DNA of 64,000 nt from Pullulanibacillus camelliae (GTDB lineage Bacteria; Bacillota; Bacilli; Bacillales; Sporolactobacillaceae), in NCBI RefSeq assembly GCF_014642655.1, contig NZ_BMIR01000010.1:62001-126000 (forward strand). The letters are read 5' to 3'. A model generated the notes under the pieces. That model was not told the origin of the DNA and did not search any database. It was given only the letters and a program-made list of their open reading frames with translations. A program made the position numbers and the translations under genes. Of the stretch, positions 22,702 to 31,295 are shown piece after piece; within the stretch, counting starts at the first letter, position 1, and each line of letters begins with the position of its first letter.

Positions 22702-23616
22702 TTATGAAAAGAGCACACAGATGACCATAAGACTAAAAAGGGCAGGTAAATAGATCAATGATGAAATAAAGGTTTGCTTTGCCCGCTTCATCTCATTATG
22801 GGGAGCTAAAAGGAGTTGAATATGAAGAAGTAAAAACCAACTATTTAATGCCACTGTGATGAAGAGATACATCGGCCCAAAGCTATGGAAGTAGGCTAAG
22901 CCCGTCGATGTTAAGGCGAGAATCCCAGCATAGCATAGGCATTGAATTTTCGTTTGACTAGCCCCTTTTACAACAGGCATCATTGGGACCTTTGCCCGTT
23001 TATAGTCCTCATTCTTATAGAGTGCGAGTGACCAAAAGTGTGAAGGGGTCCAAAAGAAAATAATCAAAAACATCATGATGGCTGTCATGCTGATGCTATC
23101 TGTCACGATTGACCAGCCGATCAGGGGTGGAAGGGCACCAGCTCCACCGCCAATTACTATGTTTTGCGGCGTGCGGCGCTTCAGCCACATTGTATAGATG
23201 ACCGCATAATAGATAAACCCACTAAAGGAAAGGATCGCACTTAAAGGGTTAGAAAATAATAGAAAAATAGCCAAGGACATCGCTTGAAGCGCAAGGCCAA
23301 AAATAAGTGCATGGTTTGGCGATAGGTACCCCTGAGGGAGGGGCCTAGCCTTTGTCCGACTCATAATGGCATCAATGTCACGGTCGTACCACATGTTAAT
23401 GACGGCAGATCCCGCTGCGGAAAGCCCAAGGCCACCGATAAGGGTGAAGGTTGTAGTGGGGCTAGGAAAGCCATCCGAAGCGACGATGGCGGCAACGTAG
23501 GCCGTGAATAAGAGCAAAGCATTAATGCGCGGCTTCGTTAGAATAACATACTGCTTCATGAGATCAGTTAATGCCGTTTTTGACATAGCGGCAGCTTTTG
23601 TTTGACTAAAAGCCAT
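22702..23616 (-). CDS. ctaB: Protoheme IX farnesyltransferase (heme O synthase)
   Basis: This integral membrane prenyltransferase of 304 residues adds a farnesyl group to heme B to make heme O for heme-copper oxidases. The first Asp-rich motif is NMWYDRDIDAIMSRTKARPLP and the second region is around YKNEDYKRAKVPMMP; nine or so hydrophobic helices are visible. The start is set at ATG 23616, with AAGGAG 11 bases upstream; the ATG at 23637 overlaps that site. It lies downstream of qoxABCD in the same direction, so it supplies the oxidase. No ctaA (heme A synthase) is in the window. Confidence 0.94.
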   Translation of the reverse strand: MAFSQTKAAAMSKTALTDLMKQYVILTKPRINALLLFTAYVAAIVASDGFPSPTTTFTLIGGLGLSAAGSAVINMWYDRDIDAIMSRTKARPLPQGYLSPNHALIFGLALQAMSLAIFLLFSNPLSAILSFSGFIYYAVIYTMWLKRRTPQNIVIGGGAGALPPLIGWSIVTDSISMTAIMMFLIIFFWTPSHFWSLALYKNEDYKRAKVPMMPVVKGASQTKIQCLCYAGILALTSTGLAYFHSFGPMYLFITVALNSWFLLLHIQLLLAPHNEMKRAKQTFISSLIYLPALFSLMVICVLFS

Positions 23617-23681
23617 AGGTAAAAGGTCTCCTTTCATAAATAGGGTGAATGCCTAATGCATTCACCCTATAATCATGTCTA

Positions 23682-23993
23682 TTAATGCACTTGAGAGTTA
23701 AAGGTCATAATCCAAAGTGTTCCCGCGATGATTGCAATGGTATTAATAATACCAATGGCAAGACCAATGATATGGTAGGCGGGACCGTCTGACTCTGTAA
23801 AATGCATGAAGAAAAAGAGCTGAACAATAATTTGTAGGACTGCCAGGCCCATGATAATCATCATGACTGGACCGAAGGCCAATGCATGCGAGACGCCAAG
23901 GGCAATCGCTACAAAAGTTAAGAGCAATGAAAGGCCAAAGCCAATGACATTTTTGATTGGAAAAAGCGCATGCTTTTGTGTTGAACCATTCAT
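23682..23993 (-). CDS. qoxD: Cytochrome quinol oxidase subunit IV
   Basis: This 103-residue membrane protein has three hydrophobic helices and is the small accessory subunit that helps assemble the oxidase. The start is ATG 23993: the qoxC stop TGA overlaps it as ATGA and GGAGTGG lies upstream, so translation is coupled. The longer frame from 24059 lies inside qoxC. The typical HFTESDGPAYH loop is between helices 2 and 3. Confidence 0.9.
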   Translation of the reverse strand: MNGSTQKHALFPIKNVIGFGLSLLLTFVAIALGVSHALAFGPVMMIIMGLAVLQIIVQLFFFMHFTESDGPAYHIIGLAIGIINTIAIIAGTLWIMTFNSQVH

Positions 23994-24628
23994 GATACCA
24001 CTCCTGTCATATAAACGACTGTAAAGATAAAGATCCATACGATATCTAAAAAGTGCCAATACAGACCAATGATAAAGACTTTACGTGCGTTAATCGGTTC
24101 TATTCCATATTTTGCGACCTGGCGGATAATCGAGATCATCCAAATAATCCCAAGGCTAACATGTGAGCCGTGTGTGCCAACGAGTGTAAAGAAGGCGGAG
24201 AGAAAAGCGCTGCGCTGCATAGTTGCGCCTTCTCTTATATAGGATAAGAACTCGCTGACTTCGATACCGATAAAACCAAGGCCTAACAGAACGGTAACCA
24301 CTAGCCAACCTAACAGACGCTTTTTATCATTATGACGCATTTCATAGACGGCGAGGCTACCCGTAAAGCTACTTGCCAGCAATAGAATGGTTTCAATAGT
24401 GAAACCAGGGATTTCAAACAAGTCCTTATCTGTTGGACCGCCATCGACATGCGTACGAATGACAAGATAAGTCGCAAACAAACAGGCAAATAAAAGCAAG
24501 TCCGTTGCTAAAAAGATCCAAAATCCAAGAATATTGAGAGGACCATCATGGCGCTGATACTCTAAGAGTTCGCTTGTAGTTGAATGGCTCTGTTTTTCAG
24601 GTTCTTTGTAATGATTCAGTGTCGACAT
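23990..24628 (-). CDS. qoxC: Cytochrome quinol oxidase subunit III
   Basis: This 212-residue protein has five hydrophobic helices and belongs to the heme-copper oxidase subunit III family; LGFWIFLATDLLLFACLFATY, GTHGSHVSLGIIW and YWHFLDIVWIFIF are the family landmarks. The start is ATG 24628, with GGGAGGG upstream inside the end of qoxB. It overlaps qoxD by 4 bases. Confidence 0.94.
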   Translation of the reverse strand: MSTLNHYKEPEKQSHSTTSELLEYQRHDGPLNILGFWIFLATDLLLFACLFATYLVIRTHVDGGPTDKDLFEIPGFTIETILLLASSFTGSLAVYEMRHNDKKRLLGWLVVTVLLGLGFIGIEVSEFLSYIREGATMQRSAFLSAFFTLVGTHGSHVSLGIIWMISIIRQVAKYGIEPINARKVFIIGLYWHFLDIVWIFIFTVVYMTGVVS

Positions 24629-24631
24629 CAC

Positions 24632-26599
24632 TTACACCCTCCCTAAAGCCGCTTCAGTTTTTTCAACGTCTTCTGCGGGGATATAGTATTCTGAGTCTCT
24701 GTTATTTGAACGTACAATCATGCAAATGCCTACACCTAAAAGTCCGAGCGCTGCCATCCAGTACCAGTTAAACACAAACCCAAATCCACTGATGAAGAAG
24801 AATACCGCCATGATGAACGGAAGCCCCGAGTTTTTAGGCATGTGAATCGGCTTAAAGGCCATTCTTTGATTAACCTTTATCAAGGATTCACCACGAGCTT
24901 TCATGTCCCACCAGGCATCTCTTTCTGTCACCTCTGGAATATGTGCAAAGTTATAATGTGGTGCTGGAGATGCAATGGCCCACTCGAGCGTCCGGCCATT
25001 CCAAGGATCACCGGTTAAGTCACGTTCTCCATATTTGATACTATAAAGCACTTGAACGACGATAAATAGGAAGCCAATCCCCATCAAGTAAGCACCGATG
25101 GATGAGATAAAGTTAAAGGAAGTCCAGCCTGTATCTCCAGAATACGTATAAACGCGACGCGTCATTCCCATAAAACCAAGGAAGTATTGCGGCATGAAGC
25201 AGACATAAAAGCCAATATTAAAGAACCAGAAAGCCCATCGGCCTAAGCGTTCATTCAAGGAAAAACCGAACATTTTTGGCCACCAATAGTACATACCTGC
25301 TAAGAGACCAAAGGCAACCCCACCGATTAAGGTTTGGTGAAAGTGTGCGATAAGAAAATAACTATTATGATACTGATAATCTGCCGGTGCTACCGCAAGC
25401 ATAATTCCTGTGGCGCCACCCATGGCAAAGCATGGAATGAAAGCCAGTGTCCAAAGCATTGGCAGCTTCAACTGAATGCGCCCTCGGAACATTGTAAAGA
25501 GCCAGTTGAAGACTTTTACACCTGTCGGGATACCAATGAGCATGGAAGCGACAGCGAAGAAGCTATTGACTCCAGCACTAGCCCCCATTGTGAAATAATG
25601 GTGGGCCCAGACAAAATAACTGACGACACTAATGATCATGAGTGAGATCACCATGGTTTTATAGCCAAATATTTTCTTGCCTGAGAAGGTACTGACCACT
25701 TCTGAATAAATCCCATAAGCAGGTAGGACAACGATGTAAACCTCAGGATGTCCCCAAATCCAGAAGAGGTTGATGAACATCATCGGATTGCCGCCGTGCA
25801 GCATGGTAAAAAAATGGGCATCGGCTACACGATCAATTAATAATAAGGCAAGGGCAACTGTTAAAGCAGGGAAAGCAAAAATAATGATGATACAGGATGC
25901 AACAACAGACCAACAAAAGAGTGGAAGGCGCATCAAGGTCATCCCAGGAGCCCGCATTTTGAGTATCGTAACAAGGAAATTAATCCCTGTCGCCATACTC
26001 CCGATCCCTGATATTTGAATGCCTAAGAGGTAGAAGTTTTCACCCGGTCCCTTGTCGAATCCAAGCTCAGTAAGCGGTGGATAGCTGGTCCAGCCAGCAT
26101 CAGGTGAACCACCGATAACGAAAGATAAGTTAAAGAGCAATGCACCAAAGAAAAAGAGCCAAAAGCTGACTGAGTTCAAAAATGGGAAGGCGACATCGCG
26201 CGCGCCCAGTTGTAATGGCACAGCGATATTAAATAGTGCGAATAAAAAGGGCATCGCCATAAACAGAATCATAATCGTTCCGTGTGTCGTAAAAATTTGA
26301 TTATAATGCTCAGCATCTAAAAATGTCTGATTTGGCAGGGCAAGCTGTGTCCGCATTAATAAAGCGTCAACCCCACCCCGAAACATCATCAATAGTGCAG
26401 AGATCAAATACATAATGCCAATTTTTTTATGGTCAACGGTTGTAATCCATTCTCGCCAAAGCCATTTCCATTTTTTCAGATAGGTCAGAGTGAAGATAAT
26501 GCCCACTAAAAATAGAACGATGGCGACATCGGAAGCATAAATCATCGGTTCTCCTGTCACAAAAAAATGAGAAGCAAATGATCGAATGTGCTCAAACAT
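24632..26599 (-). CDS. qoxB: Cytochrome quinol oxidase subunit I
   Basis: This 655-residue catalytic subunit has about 14-15 helices and reduces oxygen to water at a heme-copper centre while pumping protons. The low-spin heme and CuB ligands lie in the expected segments: FTTHGTIMILFMAMPFL, WGHPEVYIVVLPAYG (His-Pro-Glu-Val-Tyr, with the cross-linked His-Tyr pair), FVWAHHYFT (the His pair) and AHFHQTLIGG. The C-terminal extension (about 560-655) matches quinol oxidases of the QoxB/CyoB type. It is the second gene of qoxABCD. Confidence 0.95.
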   Translation of the reverse strand: MFEHIRSFASHFFVTGEPMIYASDVAIVLFLVGIIFTLTYLKKWKWLWREWITTVDHKKIGIMYLISALLMMFRGGVDALLMRTQLALPNQTFLDAEHYNQIFTTHGTIMILFMAMPFLFALFNIAVPLQLGARDVAFPFLNSVSFWLFFFGALLFNLSFVIGGSPDAGWTSYPPLTELGFDKGPGENFYLLGIQISGIGSMATGINFLVTILKMRAPGMTLMRLPLFCWSVVASCIIIIFAFPALTVALALLLIDRVADAHFFTMLHGGNPMMFINLFWIWGHPEVYIVVLPAYGIYSEVVSTFSGKKIFGYKTMVISLMIISVVSYFVWAHHYFTMGASAGVNSFFAVASMLIGIPTGVKVFNWLFTMFRGRIQLKLPMLWTLAFIPCFAMGGATGIMLAVAPADYQYHNSYFLIAHFHQTLIGGVAFGLLAGMYYWWPKMFGFSLNERLGRWAFWFFNIGFYVCFMPQYFLGFMGMTRRVYTYSGDTGWTSFNFISSIGAYLMGIGFLFIVVQVLYSIKYGERDLTGDPWNGRTLEWAIASPAPHYNFAHIPEVTERDAWWDMKARGESLIKVNQRMAFKPIHMPKNSGLPFIMAVFFFISGFGFVFNWYWMAALGLLGVGICMIVRSNNRDSEYYIPAEDVEKTEAALGRV

Positions 26600-26610
26600 T
26601 TAATACCCAC

Positions 26611-27504
26611 CTACTTTCCTTTCATTTCTTGAGAATGATCCTTCATCATCCAGTCATTGTTCATATACTTTCCACCGTTTTTCATCACGGTGTCATGAAA
26701 GATATCCTTTGGATAAGAGGAAAAAGATTTTTTGCCCACGACTCCTGGTTTTTTGAGTTGCTTATAACCAGCCTCTGTGAGCTGTGGCGATTGATTTTTT
26801 AGTGCTTTAACCCATTGGTCAAAATCGGTTTCCTTTTTAACGTGAACCGCAAAGCTCATTTTTGAAAATTCCTTACCTGTAAAGTTCGCGCCCTTTCCGG
26901 TATATGTCCCGACTTTATTGGCTTGTAGCCATAAGCGCATGGCCATTCCAGGCATCGTATATTCCTGTCCACCAAGAGCTGGAATCCAAAAGGAGTTCAT
27001 CGGCGCATCAGAAGTTAATTCAAATTGCACGGGTCTTCCGGCAGGGATATCAATATAGTTGACAGTGGCGACTCCCTCATCTGGATAGAAAAATACCCAT
27101 TTCCAATCTAATGAAGTAACTTGAATTGAAATAGGTTCACCAGTATTAGCCGGTGGTTTTGTCAATGCAAAGGTATCCCTCACCGTGTAGATACTTAATA
27201 CGGCAATGATAATGATTGGTATCCCCCACCACACAAATTCAAGGATCTTACTGTCATCCCAGTTTGGCTTATAGGGTGCACGATTATTGGGCTTATCTCG
27301 ATAACGATAAACAATAAAAGCTAAAAGTGCGATAACCGGTATAATAACGATAGCCATCAGAACGGCAGAGAGTATAATAAGGTTCCGTTCCTTTTCACCT
27401 ACTGGTCCAACAGGATGTAAAACAGGATATTTTTCACTACAACCCGTCAAAAAAATAAGGCAAAGAATCAGTAAAATGAAGCCTTTTTGCCATAATGATT
27501 TCAT
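26611..27504 (-). CDS. qoxA: Cytochrome quinol oxidase subunit II, lipoprotein
   Basis: This 297-residue membrane-anchored subunit has a lipoprotein signal ending LIFLTGC (lipidated Cys22), two membrane helices (about 42-64 and 85-105) and an external cupredoxin domain. The CuA ligands (the Cys-x3-Cys motif) of cytochrome c oxidases are absent; instead the SDAPMNSFWIPALGGQ and MPGMAMRLWLQA segments mark a quinol oxidase. The start is ATG 27504, with GGGGAG upstream; the frame runs back to 27663 without support. It is the first gene of qoxABCD-ctaB and divergent from the hemerythrin gene. Confidence 0.94.
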   Translation of the reverse strand: MKSLWQKGFILLILCLIFLTGCSEKYPVLHPVGPVGEKERNLIILSAVLMAIVIIPVIALLAFIVYRYRDKPNNRAPYKPNWDDSKILEFVWWGIPIIIIAVLSIYTVRDTFALTKPPANTGEPISIQVTSLDWKWVFFYPDEGVATVNYIDIPAGRPVQFELTSDAPMNSFWIPALGGQEYTMPGMAMRLWLQANKVGTYTGKGANFTGKEFSKMSFAVHVKKETDFDQWVKALKNQSPQLTEAGYKQLKKPGVVGKKSFSSYPKDIFHDTVMKNGGKYMNNDWMMKDHSQEMKGK

Positions 27505-27597
27505 GGAAACGCTTCTCCCCTTTCTAAAACATGCAGCACCAATGTGACGCCGAAGCTTGATATCTTCCTCATTGTAAGAAGTTTGCTGAAAAGAACA

Positions 27598-27613
27598 TGT
27601 GATAAACATCACG
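27598..27613. promoter_or_regulatory. Fnr/Crp-like palindrome upstream of qoxA
   Basis: TGTGA-N6-TCACG differs by one base from the Bacillus Fnr consensus TGTGA-N6-TCACA. It lies between qoxA and the hemerythrin gene, both linked to oxygen. Confidence 0.5.
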
Positions 27614-27625
27614 TTTTTGTATAAA

Positions 27626-27674
27626 TTCACATTCCGTTCAAAAATTCTTAGCCATCTGTTCACATTCTGTTCAA
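27626..27674. promoter_or_regulatory. Pair of direct repeats between qoxA and the hemerythrin gene
   Basis: TTCACATTCCGTTCAA (27626-27641) and TTCACATTCTGTTCAA (27659-27674) are 33 bp apart, three helical turns, and differ at one base. On the minus strand each includes AATGTGAA, resembling binding sites of the redox regulator ResD. A regulator dimer array is likely; its identity is a guess. Confidence 0.5.
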
Positions 27675-27751
27675 CATTAGTGATTTAGCGCACACATTAA
27701 TGAGTACAAGGCCATTAAAGTCAAATTATAAAGGTATAAGGAGGGAGACTA

Positions 27752-28225
27752 TTGAAGAGACACCAAGCATTGATACCCTTATCACACCATCATCATCATG
27801 GTTTGTTTTTAGCTTTGAAGTTAAAAAATGCAAGAGAGGCGAAGGGGCGTTGGACCATTGAGGACATATATGAGGATGCTAAGCTATTTTGGGAGAACGG
27901 GGGAGAGGACCATTTTCGGGAGGAGGAAGAGGTGTTGTTTCCGGAGCTTGCAAAGTACAAGCCTATTGAGGAATGTCCTGAGGTAAAGGAAGCTTTGATA
28001 GAACATGTGAAAATACGTGCGTTATTCTCTCAGCTTATCAATGATGAAATCGCTAAGACGGATTTAGAAGCACACATGCATCAGCTTGGTGACTGTTTAA
28101 ATCAACATATTCGTAGAGAAGAACGTTTGATTTTTCCCTTGATTGAACAAACCATTCCTGATGGCACTTTACAGACCGTCGCGCATCACTTTCATTCCTA
28201 TGAAGACATCTATACGGACTCTTAA
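27752..28225 (+). CDS. Hemerythrin-like (HHE) domain protein
   Basis: This 157-residue four-helix-bundle protein has the histidines and acids of a di-iron or heme-responsive hemerythrin domain: LSHHHHHGLFLAL near the N-terminus, DHFREEEEVLFPEL (about 51-64), IEHVKIRALF (about 83-92) and LNQHIRREERLIFPLIE (about 112-128). Such proteins bind oxygen, NO or iron. The start is TTG 27752, preceded by AAGGAGGGA. It is divergent from the quinol oxidase operon and shares its control region, which suggests a link to oxygen or nitrosative stress. Confidence 0.85.
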   Translation: MKRHQALIPLSHHHHHGLFLALKLKNAREAKGRWTIEDIYEDAKLFWENGGEDHFREEEEVLFPELAKYKPIEECPEVKEALIEHVKIRALFSQLINDEIAKTDLEAHMHQLGDCLNQHIRREERLIFPLIEQTIPDGTLQTVAHHFHSYEDIYTDS

Positions 28226-28262
28226 CGGCACCAAGGCTAATGCTTTGGTGTTATTTTTTATA
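28226..28262 (+). terminator. Intrinsic terminator of the hemerythrin gene
   Basis: CACCAAGGC and GCTTTGGTG pair and are followed by TTATTTTTTA. From about 28275 to 28350 a short relic of the B core follows (GCGTTTTCCGCGGAGGAG, TAAACCTTCGCGAG). Confidence 0.8.
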
Positions 28263-28495
28263 ATGTATAAAGAAGGTTCGGGTGCTGATTGCAATGGAAG
28301 GAGACGCGTTTTCCGCGGAGGAGTAGTAAACCTTCGCGAGCTGCACCTTTGTTAAATCATTTTAAAGAAGAGGAGCTTTTAAATTCAGAGAATTATTAAA
28401 ATATACTTTCTATGGTTCAATTGATTGTAAAAAGGCTAGGGGCTTGGTATTCTTAGATTTGGTATATTTTAATCATAAGGATTGAGGTGTGTAAG

Positions 28496-29350
28496 GTGAA
28501 AAAGTCGTTGATGACTAAGGCTTTTCTCTTAGGATTTTCTGCATTATTAGTTCTGGCGCTGTCTGCCTGTGGAAAATCTGGTAGTAAAGAAAAGACCCAA
28601 TCGACTTGGGATAAAATAAAAGCTAAAGGGACATTGGTGATTGGTACATCAGGTACGCTAGCCGCTAGCTCTTATCATGATGCCAAAACGGACAAATTGA
28701 CCGGTTATGAAGTAGAGGTTGAAAGAGAGCTTGCTAAACGCCTTGGCTTAAAGCCAGTGTTTAAAGAGATGTATGTAGATGAAGTCATGCCTAGTATACA
28801 GAATGGTAAGATTGATGTGTCTAGTGCAACGCTCACAAAAGAAAGAGAGAAAAAATTTGATTTCTCAAATCCCTATAAATTTTCCTATGGTGTCGCCGTT
28901 GTCCGTGCCAAAGATCACTCTGGGATCAATAAGCTGGAAGATTTAAAAGGTAAAAAAGCAGGGGGTGCAGCGACTACTACATTTAGCCAAGTGGCCAGAA
29001 AATTTGGCGCAACCGTTAAAACCTATGGGAATGCAACCAATGATGTGTATCTTAAGGACGTTGCTTTAGGACGAACAGATGTCATTTTAAATGACTACTA
29101 CTTATGTAAAATGGGGCTTGCCGCTTATCCAAATCTTGGTTTGATTATTGATCCTAATATCCGCTTTAATTTGAGTCAGGATGGCATTATTATGAAAAAG
29201 GACTCGAGTGAATTACAACAGCATATCAACAAAGCTTTGAAAGAAATGAAAGATGATGGCACCTTGAAAAAGCTAGGTGAACAGTTCTTTAAGGCAGATG
29301 TTTCAAAAAAACCTAACGTAAAGGTAAGAGAGGTTCCTCTCGATAATTAA
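28496..29350 (+). CDS. Amino-acid ABC transporter substrate-binding lipoprotein
   Basis: This 284-residue polar amino-acid-binding protein (SBP_bac_3 family) is anchored outside the membrane by a lipobox (LVLALSAC, Cys25). Family landmarks are GTLVIGTSGTLAASSYHD, TGYEVEVERELAKRLGL, SSATLTKEREKKFDFSNPY and DVALGRTDVILNDYY. The start is GTG 28496, with TGAGG 8 bases upstream; a GTG at 28487 overlaps that site. The permease gene follows 38 bases downstream. The ligand is probably a polar amino acid or cystine-like compound, which cannot be specified. Confidence 0.92.
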   Translation: MKKSLMTKAFLLGFSALLVLALSACGKSGSKEKTQSTWDKIKAKGTLVIGTSGTLAASSYHDAKTDKLTGYEVEVERELAKRLGLKPVFKEMYVDEVMPSIQNGKIDVSSATLTKEREKKFDFSNPYKFSYGVAVVRAKDHSGINKLEDLKGKKAGGAATTTFSQVARKFGATVKTYGNATNDVYLKDVALGRTDVILNDYYLCKMGLAAYPNLGLIIDPNIRFNLSQDGIIMKKDSSELQQHINKALKEMKDDGTLKKLGEQFFKADVSKKPNVKVREVPLDN

Positions 29351-29388
29351 ATCAAAATTCAATTCAAGTGGACCTGAGGAGAAATATC

Positions 29389-30039
29389 ATGACTATTGAT
29401 CCATGGTTAGCGATACAATCCTTTCCCTATGTCATACGTGGCTTAGGGAACACCCTGCTTATTTCTGTTGTAAGTATGTTGGTGGGATTGGTGATTAGTG
29501 TCGGGCTTGCGCTGATGCGCAATTCTGACCGGCGTATTTTAAATTGGCCAGCAAGGTTTTATATTTCTTTTATGAGAGGCATGCCTATTATTGTCTTTCT
29601 ATTTATCTTGTATTTGGGCTTCCCTGTAATTGGTATCAATTTCTCAGCAATGACAGCGGCCTTGATTGGCTTCAGTTTAAATAGTGCAGGCTATATGGCA
29701 GAGATCAATCGTGCAGCGATCAATGCCATTCCAGTTGCCCAATGGGAAGGCGCAAAGGCATTAGGCTTTAAGACGCATCAAGTTTTAACTTACATTATCT
29801 TTCCTCAAGCCTTTCGTATCGCCATTCCCTCACTGGGAAATGTCTTTCTAGACTTAGTAAAGTCGTCGTCGCTTGCAGCAACAATTAGTGTCTCAGAGCT
29901 CTTTCAAAAATCTCAGGTTGTTGCAGGGCGCACACTAGATTCCTTTACAATGTACATTCTTGTGGCCGTCATTTATTGGATCGTTTGTCTATTGATTTCA
30001 ATGCTGCAAAATGTGCTTGAAAAACGCTATCATATATAA
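29389..30039 (+). CDS. Amino-acid ABC transporter permease
   Basis: This 216-residue membrane protein has about five helices and belongs to the His/Glu/Gln/Arg/opine permease family. The EAA loop that contacts the ATPase is EGAKALGFKTHQVLTYIIFPQ. The start is ATG 29389, with TGAGGAG upstream; the frame from 29368 includes that site. It follows the binding-protein gene. No ATPase gene follows; a terminator comes next, so the importer must borrow an ATPase encoded elsewhere. Confidence 0.92.
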   Translation: MTIDPWLAIQSFPYVIRGLGNTLLISVVSMLVGLVISVGLALMRNSDRRILNWPARFYISFMRGMPIIVFLFILYLGFPVIGINFSAMTAALIGFSLNSAGYMAEINRAAINAIPVAQWEGAKALGFKTHQVLTYIIFPQAFRIAIPSLGNVFLDLVKSSSLAATISVSELFQKSQVVAGRTLDSFTMYILVAVIYWIVCLLISMLQNVLEKRYHI

Positions 30040-30043
30040 ACTG

Positions 30044-30091
30044 CAAAAAAGGTGACCAGAAATTCAAATTCGAATTTTTGATCACCTTTTT
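30044..30091 (+). terminator. Intrinsic terminator of the amino-acid transporter operon
   Basis: The stem AAAAAGGTGA ... TCACCTTTTT has an inner AAATTC / GAATTT arm. From 30100 to 30285 the sequence contains no supported gene; GAGACTCCTGTG and CAGGAGC suggest a degraded B/C core. Confidence 0.85.
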
Positions 30092-30285
30092 AGCGATTTA
30101 TGAGCCGATTTCATCCTTCGGTTGCTTTAAAGAATGTGGCTAATAGACAAGCGGAAGGGTATGAGACTCCTGTGAAATAGCAGGTCCTGGCAGGAGCAAG
30201 GAACAAGTGACAAGAGAGACTGCAGTTCTTTGTTCATAAAAACGAGTATTTTCTACTTACACTATAAAAACAACACAATTCAAGA

Positions 30286-30339
30286 AAACGGCGCTCAATA
30301 GAGAGGCTTGCCCAGTGTCCTCTCCATTGAACGCCGTTT
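30286..30339 (-). terminator. Long hairpin downstream of the RimJ-like gene
   Basis: AAACGGCGCTCAATAGAGAGG pairs with CCTCTCCATTGAACGCCGTTT with two mismatches and a 12-base loop. It is a candidate terminator for the minus-strand acetyltransferase, though 170 bases from its stop and with a weak T-run. Confidence 0.5.
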
Positions 30340-30505
30340 GTTTGCAAAGAGCGCCATTTGTCTGGAAATAGAAAGAGCTTCATTTAAGGAGAAATTAAGA
30401 ATACTGCGGCATAATGAAAAAGGATCAGGACGATTAAGAAAATAAGACAAGCATTGGCTCAGGATATATCTAAAATGTTCCGGGGGTCTCAAGGAGACAC
30501 ATTTG

Positions 30506-31069
30506 CTAGGCCTTAACTTTTGCATAGATGCAAGTATCGCGTAAGCTTTTTCCATCGACAGAGAGTGCTTCGTTGTGGAGAATTCCTTCGAGTTGGAAGC
30601 TTAATCTTTCAGGAATAGCACGGCTCTTCTTATTTAGTGCATCACAGCGAATCTCTATACGGTTGGCATGAAGTTCAGTGAAGGCAAAATGAGCAATGCC
30701 TTGAACCGCCTCTGTCATATAGCCCTTACCGCTGAAGGCCGCATCACACCAATAGCCAATTTCAAATTTGGGCACATCCCAATTCATACGGTGCAGTCCA
30801 GATGAGCCAATAAAAGTGCCATTTTCTTTGTGAAAGATAAGCAGACGTAAATCCTCACGATTGAGGAATTTGGCATGGGCACGCCGCATATTGGCTTCGG
30901 TCTCCTCCAGCGTTTGTTCTTTTTGAGCAAAGGGAAGCCAGTCTTTTAGCTCTGCGCGCGACCGTGTGAGTGCATCGTAAACGACTTGGCCATCTCCAGG
31001 GTGTGGCATTCTGATTGTTAATCTTTCAGTTGTAAAGGAAGTTGGAAAATCAAGAAGTAGTGGATTCAC
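30506..31069 (-). CDS. RimJ/RimL-type GNAT N-acetyltransferase
   Basis: This 187-residue protein matches the family that acetylates N-termini of ribosomal proteins or small amines: TERLTIRMPHPGDGQVVYDAL at the start, FEIGYWCDAAFSGKGYMTEAV in the acetyl-CoA region (about 104-124) and HANRIEIRCDALNKKSRAIPERLSF-like ending motifs. The start is GTG 31069; the ribosome site (AGGA, 11 bases upstream) is weak. It is a single gene and the substrate is unknown. Confidence 0.85.
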   Translation of the reverse strand: MNPLLLDFPTSFTTERLTIRMPHPGDGQVVYDALTRSRAELKDWLPFAQKEQTLEETEANMRRAHAKFLNREDLRLLIFHKENGTFIGSSGLHRMNWDVPKFEIGYWCDAAFSGKGYMTEAVQGIAHFAFTELHANRIEIRCDALNKKSRAIPERLSFQLEGILHNEALSVDGKSLRDTCIYAKVKA

Positions 31070-31247
31070 AGGTCAACACATCCTATAGATCAAATTTTTT
31101 TGAGATTAAGTCTAGCATTTTTAATTTGCTTTAGCAATAGGAATCTTATTTGACTTGTAGCTGTATTTTATCCTTTTCATTTTAGGCTGGAACAGCGGGT
31201 GCGATTGGAAGGTAAGGAGGAAGTGGGGACTTTTTCATAGTCATAAT

Positions 31248-31284
31248 AAAACCCCCTTTGAAGGCTAGTGCTATCAAAGGGGGG
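31248..31284 (-). terminator. Intrinsic terminator of ltaS
   Basis: CCCCCTTTGA (31252-31261) pairs with TCAAAGGGGG (31274-31283), and TTTTATTATG follows on the minus strand. Confidence 0.9.
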
Positions 31285-31295
31285 AAAGCTTTACA

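Noticed and set aside
30295-30555. An 86-codon minus-strand frame overlapping the end of the RimJ-like gene
   Set aside because: It begins inside the acetyltransferase gene in another frame, includes the long hairpin at 30286-30339, and has no recognisable protein features.
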